NCBI GenBank assembly: GCA_009731375.1
Contig: BJOX01000353.1
Span: 462,112-526,111, forward strand
Source of the DNA: Paulinella micropora
Taxonomy: Eukaryota; Cercozoa; Imbricatea; Euglyphida
Reading direction: 5' to 3'
Length of the DNA: 64,000 nt
Part shown: positions 34,854 through 51,075 of the stretch, piece by piece
Numbering within the stretch: position 1 is the first letter of the stretch
Layout of the letters: each line of letters opens with the position of its first letter
Program-made: the position numbers and the translations under genes
Notes under the pieces: model-generated
Database searches by the model: none
What the model saw: the letters and a program-made list of their open reading frames with translations, nothing else
Told to the model about the DNA's origin: nothing

Positions 34854-35801
34854 GATGGATGAGGAGGCTCAACGGTTTGTAGAGGAAATGGGATATCGGT
34901 GGGTTGAACGGGTGGGAGCGATTATGGACACGGATCATGCGAGGTGGATGGCAATTAGAGCTATGTGGGAATTGCAATATCGTTGGTATAGCAACGACGA
35001 GGGTTTGTGGAGGGTGTTTGCCATGACGGAGGAAGCACAGTACCAATACAGTTTCATGCCTGTGTTGACCAAAGTACAGGGGAAATGGACGGCGGAGAGA
35101 ATCCATACGGCATGGGCCTGTGCCAAGGGGAAGGGGAACACGCGAAGAAGTGGGTGAAGGTTTTGAAGGACCGGGGGGCCCGCCCTGCAACAGCTCAGCT
35201 GCCTGTCTGGGCACGAGCGCTGTGGCGTTCAAAGTCCGGGTGCGCTACTAAGAAATCACGCAGGCTCAGCTGGTCCGCCACGTGGTGGAATGGCAGGACC
35301 GTTTGGTCGTAGATGCGCAGCAGGGCCGCGTGCGCCTGTGGTGTGTTGCGCACGAACCAGACCTCATTGTTGATCTTGTAGCGACGCCTTTTTTCTGCTA
35401 GTAACAAAGATCGGCTTTTCGTCTGCACGCGCGTCCACCGCCCGGCGGGCCTGCTCGAAGCGTTCCTCGATCCTGACAGCCTGATTGGCGAACACGTACA
35501 GGGGAAATGGACGGCGGAGAGAATCCATACGGCATGGGCCTGTGCCAAGGGGAAGGTGGAACACGCGAAGAAGTGGGTGAAGGTTTTGAAGGACCGGGGG
35601 GAGGACAGCTGGAGGACGTTTGTGGGACCGCTACGGATCAGGAGTATCATAGAAAGGGTGGAGAAAACCACACCGGACAAGGATTGGGACAGTCACGAAA
35701 CACGGGCATGGATTGAGACTTTAGAAAAGGAGCGGAGGCAACAGAGACGGGAAGAGAAGGAACGGAATAACGCAATGAACGACCAGGACGTCTGCATCTG
35801 A
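34777..35801 (+). pseudogene. ORF D of charged-ORF cluster, interrupted by a duplication with insert
   Basis: ATG at 34777, 17 bases after the third CCCTACTTTAGG (34748-34759), starts MSIREVRMGISEEEKK. The frame runs to 35157, where a one-base difference in the first of two ~105-bp direct repeats ends it. After the second repeat (35496-35601) the frame continues to TGA at 35801 (EHAKKWVKVLKDRGEDS..., ending MNDQDVCI). The protein would be Trp-rich and helical, with a K/E/R C-terminus. The 422-bp event (repeat plus insert) breaks it in this assembly. Confidence 0.5.
35074..35601. repeat. 105-bp direct repeats flanking a 317-bp GC-rich insert
   Basis: 35074-35178 and 35496-35601 are identical except for one inserted T in the second. 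Between them 35179-35495 is much more GC-rich than the flanks. On its minus strand it reads as protein in two frames (FANQAVRIEERFEQARRAVD, then INNEVWFVRNTPQAHAALL), separated by a frameshift. It looks foreign, perhaps bacterial, but the family is not recognised. An assembly join is also possible. Confidence 0.7.
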
Positions 35802-35830
35802 CAGGGAGGTAGAAAAGAAGGAAGGGGTAT

Positions 35831-36178
35831 CGGGGAAGGAAGAGGGGATCTAGAAGCTGGAGACGGGAGCGGAAGTGGTGGAATGGATACAAGGCCTCTA
35901 AGGAGATGTGGGACGAATGTATGAGAGGGAAGAGATATAGAGAAGCGGAGGGGAAGGGAAAAGGGACAGAGCGTAAATACAGATACGCCCGGTGACCTTA
36001 CGGAAAACAAAACAAAAAGGAAAATAAACGGGGGTATAACGGTGGAACAGTACAGGAACGAGAAGCACGGGCTTGGGGGTCAGATGAGGATATAAAGCGA
36101 ACAGATATAATAATCCCACGGGAACATGTACATATGGGGATCACGGTTTCGATTATAACATACTTTATACTTTAGAAT
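35831..36178 (+). pseudogene. Further coding-like remnants of the ORF cluster
   Basis: A frame containing RSWRRERKWWNGYKASKEMW reaches TGA near 35997. A second frame then holds KRTDIIIPREHVHMGITVS up to TAG at 36173-36175. The composition matches the upstream ORFs. A possible donor (CCCG-GTGACC) lies between them. Confidence 0.35.
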
Positions 36179-36183
36179 TCGAG

Positions 36184-36303
36184 ATGGAGGCACAACCTGG
36201 GGCACCGGAGTTCAGAGACGACGAAAACGTGGGATGGACGGGACCAACCATTCGCGCGATACCGTTTACACCGGCGAGCCGACGGGAGGACCCAATGAGG
36301 TAG
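36184..36303 (+). CDS. Small ORF F of charged-ORF cluster
   Basis: 39 codons starting MEAQPGAPEFRDDENVGW, ATG eight bases after TACTTTAG (36168-36175). The arrangement (TACTTTAG, 7-8 bases, ATGG) matches ORF A. The product is unknown. A 15-bp tandem repeat (CCCGATTTACCGCG) follows at 36343-36372. Confidence 0.4.
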   Translation: MEAQPGAPEFRDDENVGWTGPTIRAIPFTPASRREDPMR

Positions 36304-36689
36304 GCTAAGGCGGAGGCACTGCCAGCGGTGTGCTGTCCCGATTTACCGCGGCCCGATTTACCGCGCCTCACCCAACCGCGACTGCAATCTGATACAAAAT
36401 ATTACTGAAACCGCGCAAAAAACATACATTTAGTCTGGCACATACACAGATACGAAAAAAAAAATAAAAGCAAAAACAAAAATTTTAAACACACAAAAAC
36501 AAAAAAAATAAAAAAATACAAAATATAAAGATAAATCTAAAAGACAAAACAATAACAAACCAGAAACCTTGCACAACTTTTCCGGCCCCCCACGCGTTTG
36601 TTCCATTTCATATTCTTGCCAAACCCTGCTTTGATTCCCTAATTTCATTTCCTTCATCTTGGATTTTTTCAGTTTCACAATTATTTATA

Positions 36690-37570
36690 ACCTGTTACAA
36701 CCTCTTGTCCGTACTTTCATTTACAAAGTAACGATGCTTTCACCAATACTTCCAAACTAGCACAACAATTTTCATCAAGGTAATTATGTACATATACATT
36801 CAAACTTTGCTTCACTCATTTCATTTCTTTTGCCTTGATGTTTCGCTATTGCGTGGAACTTGTTACAACCTTTGATCCTGTGCACACACCGAACGGTCAG
36901 TTACGGAGCAATGGAACTTTCTACAATACTTCCAATCCAGGAAACAAGTTTTAATGACGCTACGTCTGTACTTATATTAATACACTCAAACGCTTTTTGT
37001 TCTTAAAAAGTATCTCTCCATAACAACGCCCCTGTACCTTCTACTCAAAGAGAGAGAAAAAGAGAGAGAGAGAGGTCCAGCACCATAGCGTTGTTCACGC
37101 AAAATGATTCTATTTCTGACACTGCCGCCATGATTCATGGCACTGCAAGAAAACCCCGATTCATTCCCTGGGTTACAAGGTAAATTTGGTTTTATTGTAT
37201 ATATGACATTCAAACACTGCAGGGGAATGGCTCTTTCCCCGCCATTCCCGGTGGCACCCAGCCGAACAGTACATTGGTGCCCCCCATAAACTGCAGGTCT
37301 GAAAGGATTCATGTTCTTTCAATCCAATTATCAGCTGTTGCGCTTGCCATGAAGTTGCGGGTAAAGGTGAAAACGCTGCACTTCTTCCTGGTGATGCAGC
37401 AGCAGTACTTGCTTGAAGGTTGGATTTCGCCTTGATGTTTCGCTATTGCGTGGAACTTGTTACAACCTTTGATCCTGTGCACATACCAAACGGTCAGTTA
37501 CGGAGCAATCGTACTTTCTACAATATTTCCACTCCAGCAAACAAGTTTTAATGACGCTACGTCTGTAACT
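36690..37570. repeat. Three direct repeats of ~140 bp
   Basis: 36831-36973 and 37428-37570 share CTTGATGTTTCGCTATTGCG, GGAACTTGTTACAACCTTTG and CAAGTTTTAATGACGCTACG at about 95% identity. A more diverged copy lies at 36690-36795. The two good copies flank the dispersed repeat at 37190-37290, like direct terminal repeats of a ~740-bp element. No ORF is found. Confidence 0.75.
37190..37290 (-). repeat. Dispersed repeat, copy 2
   Basis: The minus strand reads GGGGGGCACCAATG..., then GGGTGCCACCGGGAATGGCG and CCATTCCCCTGCAGTGTTTG, matching 3227-3310. Confidence 0.65.
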
Positions 37571-37637
37571 ACCCCCCCCTCCCCCCCCCCTGCACCTTCT
37601 ACTCATCAAAATCAGCCCCCCTGCATTAACCTTGCCT

Positions 37638-40604
37638 TTACTCCGGCTCGTTCCCAACACGCTGCTGCACCTCGGCCGCAAAGTCGTCAATGTCATCGTC
37701 GCTGTTAGTAATACGGCTTTCCCACCTCTCTATCTCTTTGTCTACTTCTTCCGACATCCGTCGAGCGCGTTTGCGCAAGATAACACGCTGCGACTTAGCC
37801 TTCTCCTCCTTTGCTTCTGCCTTCTTCCCGCTACCAATACCGCTTCCTTCGTCATTCCAACATAGGTATGGCTTGATACCTTTCACTTTGATACTTTCCA
37901 CAAGACTCTCCCACTTTTGCCTCCTGTACATTGGCTCGACCCATTTACATTTGCTTGTTGCGTCTCGCGCCTTGTCCTCCTTGAAATTCCCTGCGAAAAC
38001 TTCTTGCAGCGCTGTCATGGATTCCTCAGTGAGCTTGCCTCTGGCATGTTTCAACTCCACAAGTGCACATCCTCGCTCGTACCTCACCCCCATTTCACAT
38101 CGCACTGGCTTCCACACATTGTTATTTTTGCTAAGTGCATTATTGACTGTCAGGTAGTGTCCATCGTGACTGTCGTAGTACAAGGGCCCCAACCTCTTGA
38201 ATATATTCATCTTCCACTGCCCGTTTTTTACATCCCTCGACTGCCATGCTTGATGCAATGGGTACGGATGACATAAAACCACCCATACTGTAGCATGGTC
38301 ATGGCATTCCACATTCCCAATCAAAACCTCTCCTTCCGCCCATACTGCATACAGGGACTCACTAACCCAGTCCACCTCTTCCACCTCGCCTTCCTTCTGT
38401 CTCCTTCGGGGTCCCCGGGCCACGCCCTTGCCTCCTGCTCTGCGTGCTGGGCCCTGGGCCCACAGTGCTCTCAATAGCACCGCCTTTGGAATCTGCAAAC
38501 ATATACACATGCCATTCTATCTTCCCTAGCAACTCACACTTGACAGGCATTTTCCGCCACCATACATCATACGTCCTAAAACACACATGCTCTATCACGC
38601 TGAACCTTATCCAAGCGTGTCTGCCTCATATGCGTTATAAAGTGTCCTTCTCCAGCTGGCACTCCCGCACATCTTTTGCTCCCGGCCCTGTATGGCTGCC
38701 TGACTCCTTCGCGTAAAACAGTCCAACCACCATTCCCTTTGTCCCTCCTGCACTTTGCCAACCTTGCCTAGCAGGCAGTCCGCCCTCCATGCGATCTACT
38801 TTGTTGTCATCCGCTCTGAACCACTCCCCTATTTTGTGGTTCAGCACAAAGCTCCAGTTGTGCCCGCCATCTTCGCGCGTCTTGTTGTGAACAGCCACCG
38901 CAAACAACTTGTACCGCACACATGCGCTGGTGTCACTGGTTCTGCTACTGGTACTTCGGTCCCATGCTTCCCGTTGCCATGTCCTGTCTGTCTTCGGACA
39001 AATCAGCTCACTTCGGGCATCCACTTCCCACGTCTGGTTGTCGTTAACATTCCCTGTGATTCTTCTAGTGAAATTCAGTCGCAGTATGGCCGGCCATCCA
39101 TACAGTACATTCATGGTAACCATGACTCTTTTCCCTTCAGTTTAAATTTGTCGCATCTCTGGCACCGGTAGGCACAATCCGATACGACATGGGGCTCAAA
39201 AAATTGCTTCAGCATTTGGTAGACGGACTGTACACTTCCACGGCAATGCAACACCGGTCTCATTTCCCACACCCAATGCGCTGGACTTTCCAGCGTCGCA
39301 TTCTGCGGAAGCGTAATCCATCGCACTGTGAACACACAGGTCGGGCATGCCGAGCCCGACATGGCTCCCATTTCCTTCCTGGCAAAACAACGTTGCATTA
39401 TTTTCCTGGCGTTGCATTATTTTCCTGGCCACATTTCCTTGTCTCTCCCGGAAATTCCTTGACGTTGTAACGGACACACTTGCATCTTAGAAGGCTGTGC
39501 CCTCCACCCCTCTCCCATCTGCACCACCTGGCGGGCCCCGTCCAACAAAGCTTGCAACACTTCCATAGGATCAGCTTGTTGTCCCAAGTAACGACCCAGC
39601 CCCAGAGTTTTGCACACTGACTTGACCTGCAAAGAATGCTGGTGGTATGGACTCAACAATGGTGGCGGCGGTGTTGCCTGACCCAGCACAAATCGGCGCA
39701 GGTTCTTCAAAATACAATTGCGACACGTTAAGTCAGTGCATGGCTTAATGCATCTCCCATCATCTGGAATCCTAAATTCGCAGTTGAGCGCAGTATTGAC
39801 GCAGCACGTGTTGGTTTCATTGTCCAAGCCGTAACGGCGTGTTCCTTGGACGGTCTGCCTGGTTTGTCTACCTACTTGCAAACCGGCTTGCTGCTTGGGC
39901 TGCTGCGACAAAGTCTTCACTTCCTCCAACACGCCGAGGGTAGCAGCGAGCGTAGCTGCCTTGGTCACCGCCTGCTCTGGTGTGATGAACACCATCGTTT
40001 CGTCACTTAGGGTGGCGTGCTTCCAAAGTTTCTTGTAAACGTCGTATAATGCAAGCGCTTGGGCAAACGTCCCCCCTGGGTCACTTTCCTCCACTGGGCC
40101 TTGCAAAGCCTTGATATTCCGGCCGTTCTGCTTGGGGCTTAATACTCCCCACTGCAACACCAAATGAAAACTTGTCCCTGACACCTTGTCATCTTCCACC
40201 CTCTCCAGGACCACCGCCGGAAGTCTCGTGAGTTTGGCAACGTCTACGTACTTCCGTTGCTTCTTCACGCTTTTGCCACGCTTCGTATTACTTGGAATTA
40301 TCCACCAAACTTTGCTCCCCTCCTTTACCGCGGCTGGCACCAAAGTATCGAGTAGCTTGTTGCGGCGATCTTTACCTGCTTTCAACCTCTTCCGTTGCTG
40401 CTCCTGTGCGTTGAAATATGTCAAATCAGCCTCCTGCAACCAAGTTCTCACCCTCTTCACCAAAATCTGCGCCTCCTCTCCATCCATGACCTCCAACTGC
40501 TCTTCGGCACTGACCAACCCCTTTGTTCTTTTCCGCTCCGTGTCCCTCTTTTTCCACTCCTCGTGTGCTTCGCAAAGATCACCTTCCTGGATGTGGCGCA
40601 TCAC
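37638..40604 (-). CDS. Ubiquitin-specific protease (USP/UBP family, C19), multi-exon
   Basis: The enzyme would cleave ubiquitin from substrates. The first block (40604 to about 39440) has a charged N-terminal region, then the Cys box GLDNETNTCCVNTALN with the catalytic Cys near residue 267, a C-x5-C-x2-C cluster, and the GQQADPMEVLQALLDG (QQD-type) box. The next block (39398-39125) holds CPTC and CQRC zinc-type pairs and the GSVQSVYQMLKQFFEP segment. The block 39123-38640 holds LRLNFTR (the LKRF equivalent), YKLFAVAVHNKTREDGGHNW with the catalytic His, and WFRADDNKV with the acidic residue; the usual GGHY reads GGHN. 38598-37638 adds a charged C-terminal part ending VGNEPE. Frames change between blocks, so introns or lesions are present. 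A 19-bp tandem duplication (39391-39428) lies at the first junction. Confidence 0.72.
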
Positions 40605-41025
40605 CTAGTTTGCCACACAGATGCACAAAATCAACTGCTATGTGCACTTGGAGCTTTTGTTCTTCCTTGAACTAGGAATTCCTTGCCTATGATCACCACT
40701 AACCACCGCCCACCAACAAGTACATAGGGTTAGTGTGCATCTGCATACATGTGCGCCTGTATATGTATTCTCTACATATTCACTTTTTCCCACTGCCATT
40801 CGCACCATCTGGTTCATGTCACACTTTCAGACCTTGTGCAAGTGATTGGGTGCGACACTTTTGCTGCCATCGCGCGGCCATTCATTCAGGTTCGATTCCA
40901 CTTGCTCCACTAGTTCCATCACTTTGCGTGGATCTCCTTCTTGTGGTGCCAAGGCGTGCAACTACAGCGGTCAAGGACAACAACATGTTAACACAAGTTC
41001 GTGTAATTAAGGAACCATACCTCGA
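40605..41025. other. Upstream region of the USP gene
   Basis: No gene is seen. GGTTCGATTCC at 40892-40902 matches a tRNA B box, but no tRNA fold surrounds it. This probably holds the promoter or 5' exon of the minus-strand gene. Confidence 0.4.
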
Positions 41026-41045
41026 TAGATAGATAGATAGATAGT

Positions 41046-41077
<32 letters not shown>

Positions 41078-41082
41078 CAGAT

Positions 41083-41129
<47 letters not shown>

Positions 41130-41156
41130 GAGAAAGATAGATAGATAGATAGATGA
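41026..41156. repeat. GATA array
   Basis: GATA tetramers with GTTA, GACA and GAGA variants. Confidence 0.9.
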
Positions 41157-41655
41157 GATATCGACTAATGTCAGAAACAAGGAGCTTCTGATTTCGTCAA
41201 CCAAGGAAGTCTGTGGGTAAAGTATTAACCCGATGCCCAACTAAGCCGTGATGTTTGCACGGAAGGGACTGATACAGGCGATACCAAAGCTCCCTAGTAC
41301 CAGGCGGGGCCAGGGCTCGTTCCATAAGCGCCCCTTGCAGAACGAGCTCCCACCTCCATTACAGAGGACCCAGTAAGCAGATGGAGTTTCGAGACTGTTC
41401 GACAGTCTAGTATAAACCGACAGAGCACTGTGGGTTTTATTCCGGGCTCAACAAGCGAGAAAGGGCACCCTGAGGGAACAGGATTGTGCTTCCCGTCGCT
41501 ATTTCGGCATGTGACTTATAGGCGTATGGCTAGGCACAATAAGGCACCCCACCACGGGCCCAGCACACCCACACCATCCCCTAATTCTCTGTCTGTCAAC
41601 AGATGGCACCCATTTCAAAAAACCACCTCAAGTGGCCTTGGTTCACTCCGTGGAG
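41157..41655. other. Unique DNA, no gene recognised
   Basis: About 500 bp of non-repetitive sequence with no convincing frame. It lies where the left copy of the inverted duplication should continue into the beta-trefoil exons, but none are here. Confidence 0.5.
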
Positions 41656-41684
41656 TAAGAAGATAGATAGAGATAGATAGATAT

Positions 41685-41729
<45 letters not shown>

Positions 41730-41773
41730 CAGACAGATAGATAGACAGATAGATAGATAGATAGATAGATGGA

Positions 41774-41805
<32 letters not shown>

Positions 41806-41938
41806 AAGACAGACAGACAGATAGATAGAGAGATAGATAAATCGATCGATATATAGATAGATAGATAGATAGATAGATCGATCGATAGATAGATAGATAG
41901 ATAGATAGACAGATAGGCAGATAGATAGATAGATAATT

Positions 41939-41972
<34 letters not shown>

Positions 41973-42140
41973 CAGATAGATAGATAGATAGATAGATAGA
42001 TGGATAGATAGATGGACAGATAGATGGATAGATAGATGGATAGATAGATGGATAGATAGATGGATAGATGGATAGATAGATAGATAGAGAGATAGAGAGA
42101 TAGATAGATAGATAGATAGATAGATAGTAGACAGATAGAT

Positions 42141-42175
<35 letters not shown>

Positions 42176-42212
42176 TAGAAAGACAGATAGATAGATAGAT
42201 AGATAGATAGAC

Positions 42213-42274
<62 letters not shown>

Positions 42275-42291
42275 TAGACAGACAGACAAAC

Positions 42292-42372
<81 letters not shown>

Positions 42373-42373
42373 C
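41656..42373. repeat. GATA array in left arm of the inverted duplication
   Basis: GATA with GACA, GGAT and GCAG variants. It begins directly at the donor site of the left-arm exon (42374), mirroring the CTAT array after 44608 in the right arm. Confidence 0.9.
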
Positions 42374-43220
42374 TTGAAGCAAGCGCTGTTGCCTCAGTCC
42401 CGGCCAGGCTTGCTGCTTGGTTGCCAAAGGGATAGAAGACTAAGCAGACCAAGAGGAATGCAAATCCCATGACGGCTGCCAGGGCCATTTTCCAACTCAA
42501 GCAATCAAACCAACGCTTTGGATTGGTGATAGTATCGCTGCTGCCCTCAAAGTTGAGGGAGACAGAGCGAGAGCTAGCAGGATTAGGTTCTGCGTGCAGA
42601 ACGACCGCGTCGCCTGCATAGCACGTATGTACGTATCGAATGGTAACTGCCACTTGTGACACACAAGATACATGTTTTACATGCGTATGCATTTGAGAAC
42701 ACTGACCCTTGTTGTGTTTATCGGTATCGTAAAAGCAAGAGAAGAAAACGCATTTCATCGATCTCGATCATTAGTTCATAGTGAGGGAATCGTCTAGCAG
42801 TGTTCTCACCTTGGGACTCAGGACCTTGCACCTCACAGACGATAGCATGAGGCTCCAGGCTCTGAGGGGCTGGGTGGGTATCCACCGCGATCGTCGTGGG
42901 TTCTACACGCAGATGGAAAACTTGTCTGCCTGCCTTTTTTTTTCTTGCTCATGTCTTTCTTCTTCACTCCTTTTGCTTTTGGTGTTTCTTTCTTTTTACA
43001 CAGCCAAACCAAACTGACGACGACGACAAACAAACCACGACGACGATGCTCAAGAAGCAGGTAACAAACAAAAACGTAAACCAGGGCTGTCTTTCTCGCC
43101 TTGCCTGAATCTGGAACTGACCGATTTCAGCCGATGGATCATGGGCGGACAGCTGTGCCAGCTCTTGTGCGTGTTCAGCGTCAAGGACCGTCGATGCTTC
43201 TTGTTTGACTTCCACATTCC
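42374..43220 (-). pseudogene. Left-arm copy of the 5' exons of the chitinase gene
   Basis: The minus strand holds exon-like blocks 43220-43105 (NVEVKQEASTVLDAEHAQEL), 42902-42810 and 42613-42374. The last encodes [19 protein letters not shown] and then [18 protein letters not shown], a hydrophobic signal or anchor segment, ending at a donor that enters the GATA array. These match the right-arm exons, inverted. No beta-trefoil, hevein or GH19 exons follow within the window, so this copy is truncated. The block 43220-43105 is followed by GCAAGG, a possible GC-type donor. The phase between the first two blocks and the third is not resolved. Confidence 0.7.
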
Positions 43221-44493
43221 TGTGACAACACAAAACAGCCAATCATTACCGCACGGTACTAGCTAAATGAAAACATCTTTCGAGGGAGAGAGAACTGGCA
43301 TACCATGACTCTCAGTTGTTGTTCTATCCTCTGTCTTCTTCTGGATTGTGAGAGCATTTTGTTCGCGTTTGCGATGGTCTGGATTCTCATGCAAAATGGC
43401 ATCCATCATGCAAAGAAAGGCATTATATTTACATCCGCACATACATGAATGGCATTAAATGGACTTTCGCGCCGCCAAGTCCATTTAATGCCGTTCATGT
43501 AAGTGCGGATGGAAATATAATGCCTTTCTTTGCATGATGGATGCCATTTTGCATGAAAATCCAGGACCTTGTACTTACTTGTTGCGAAACCGACCCTCGC
43601 AAACGCAAACGAAATGCTCTCACAATCCAGAAGAAGAACAAGGATAAAACAACGATTGAAGAGTCATGGTATCTCAGTTCTCTCTCCCTCGAAAGATGTT
43701 TTCATTTCAGCTAGTACCATGCGGTAATGGTCGGCTGTTGTGTGTTGTCATAGGAACCTGTGGAAGTCAAACAAGAAGCATGGACGGTCCTTGACGCTGA
43801 ACACGCATAAAAGCTGGCACAGCTGTCCGTCCATGATCCATCGGCTGAAATTGGTCAGTTACAGATTCAGAAAGACAGCCCTGGTTTACGTTGTCATTTG
43901 TTACCTGCTTCTTGAGCATCGTCGTCGTCGTGGTTGTTGTTTCTTGTTGTTGTCAGTTTGGTTGTGCAAAAAGAAAGAAAGACCAACAGCAAAATGAATG
44001 AAGAAAGACATGCGGAAGAAAAATAGTACAACGCGAAGGCAGGAAGACAATTTTTCCATCTGCGTGTAGAACCCACGACGATCGCGGTGGATACCCAGCC
44101 AGCCCCTCAGAGCCTGGAGAGACCTCAAGCTATCGTCTGTGAGGTGCGAGGTCCTGAGTCCTAAGGTGAGAACATTACTAGATGGAATTTGCGATTCGCT
44201 CACTATGATCTAATGATCGAGATCGATGAAATGCGTTTTCTTCTCTTGCTTTTACGATACCGATAAACACAACAACGGTCAGTGTTCTCAACGCATACAT
44301 ATGTATACATGTATCCTGTGTGTCACAAGTGGCAGTTACCATTCGATACGTACATACATGCTATGCAGGCGACGCGGTCGTTCTGCAAGCAGCACCTAAT
44401 CCTGCCGATGGTCGCTCTGTCTCCCTCAACTTTGAGGGCAGCAGCGATACTATCACCAATCCAAAGCGTTGGTTTGATTGCTTGAGTTGGAAA

Positions 44494-49240
<4,747 letters not shown>

Positions 49241-50990
49241 CGGATTGGTCCTCTGGTAGGTAGGTAGGTAGGTAGGTAGGTAGGTTGGTTGGTTGGCAGT
49301 TAGATAGGTAGGTACGAGGTCATTCTCGTATCCCATGCATCTACCATCCACGATCGAGTCGCAAGTGTAGAGCAATCCCAAATAGGTGATATTAATATTT
49401 AAGTTGTTTTCCATGTTTTTGGACTTAGTGGAAATGTACTACCAGAAAAGCTACCCGCCTTTTCCGACGTGACTCTAAATTTGAATTTTTGAATTCAAAT
49501 GTCAACCTTTTCACTCCAAATCTTTTCTAACTTATTAAATTAAGTGTATTTGAGGATTAGACAACTTGAAGCCATATACCGGGAAGGTCAGGAATCATGT
49601 TAGTTCCAGCTTGGAAAAATAGTATAAAACAATCATGACTAATTATTAAATTGCCAGTGTTTCCGCCGCAGCTTGTGCGACCCGTAGGAGTGTGATGGAG
49701 TATGTCCCAGCGGCTGTTTTTCATCCCTGCGCATGATATTTAAGTAACACAATTTATGAGCCTCATTTCTGTAAGTATTTCAGAAATATGAACTTGAAAA
49801 ACACCGTGATATATCAAGTTAATATGAATTTCGTGAAATCCAGACATATCATTTCGTCGTAATGTTTGTCACGTTTTGAGTACTTAGAATTTATTAATTT
49901 CGAGTCTTATTCCGGCGCCTAATTTTTATTTAGCTGGGGTGTCACTTGAAAAACGATGACTTGAAAGGCCGATGATTTTTCCCGAGTCTTGATTGCCCTC
50001 CGCAGTAATACAGTCATCATCAGTGAGTTGATCATATTATACGAGCAGTTATACTAGTTATAGTCTCAGTAGTAGATAGTATTTGGTCACTAGTACTATT
50101 AGTACTATTAGTACTACTAGTAGTCACTAGTCACGTAGTAGTAACTTAGTACCTTCAGTATATGATAATGCTGTAGTATTAGCCGTGAGCATACCGCACA
50201 AACCCTGGAAACAAAGCACACACCAAAACCCTTTACCCTTACCTTAACCTTACCCTCAAACTCAAAGTTGACTTAAACTTGAACTTACTTAACCATTTCC
50301 AAAGGGGTGAGCACGGTCAGTCGAGGTCACGTCTGGTAAACCCCTGTTATTAAATGACTATTCCAAGTTGAAACAGTGACTTTTTCTAGATTTTCTCTTT
50401 CTTATGCCGAGCTTGCCATGATTTATGATGCTCATTGAACATGATAAGTGGCTGGAAAAGGAGTCTTATATCTGCTTTAGATGTGCGAAGTCGACGTCTT
50501 TGTACTCAGTGTTATTAAACTTTCCTTATACTGGTCGGCAAAGCCTCGGATGATGATTGAAGTTGTAATACTTAGTAGTCCCCTGTCCTATTTTATGGTT
50601 AAATAACCTTTGACAAAGACTGGGCTTCGCACTGGTGAAAATTGTTCTAAAATGCTCAGTAGTAATATTAATATTTGAGTTCACCTCATTAAGAGAATTG
50701 AATCTGATTGTCTGCCCTAAGCTTAGCACCTTATCATCTAGCATTCTTCAACTATTATACTAGCACACTACTATTAATACTAGTGTGGGCACCTAATGAT
50801 TCCGCTCACCTCCGGTCATTTCTATTAACTGAAACCAAACTTCTTCCTCTGCGTCAAATGTCCAGTTGCTATCTCGAAGCAACATCGTAGTAGGAGCAAA
50901 GGCTCGGATCAAATTTTGACGGTCACCGTGTCCGCTAAAACGTCCCGCGAGTCCCAACTTTCTCCATTTCTTCCCGGTGCACTAGTGGTG
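49241..50990. other. Intergenic DNA, no gene recognised
   Basis: A GGTA repeat (49256-49285) is followed by about 1.7 kb of A/T-rich unique sequence. Short palindromic ACTAGT/TAGTAC motifs cluster at 50050-50150. CCTTAC and CCTTAA hexamers occur at 50230-50265. Confidence 0.5.
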
Positions 50991-51075
50991 TCGCGTTCCT
51001 TGGCATGGGTATCGAACCAGTACTGTCTTGAACCGCCCGGTCGCTGGATGTTGATGAATTTCCTGGGTAGGAACG

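Noticed and set aside
35195-35680. Long minus-strand ORF across the 105-bp repeat
   Set aside because: It joins the GC-rich insert to antisense sequence of ORF D, so only the insert part could be meaningful.
40830-40915. GGTTCGATTCC (B box) with an upstream A-box-like segment, possible tRNA
   Set aside because: The T stem does not pair and no acceptor stem is present.
50226-50270. CCCTTA/CCTTAA hexamers that might be an interstitial telomere
   Set aside because: Only a few irregular units occur, with no consistent repeat.
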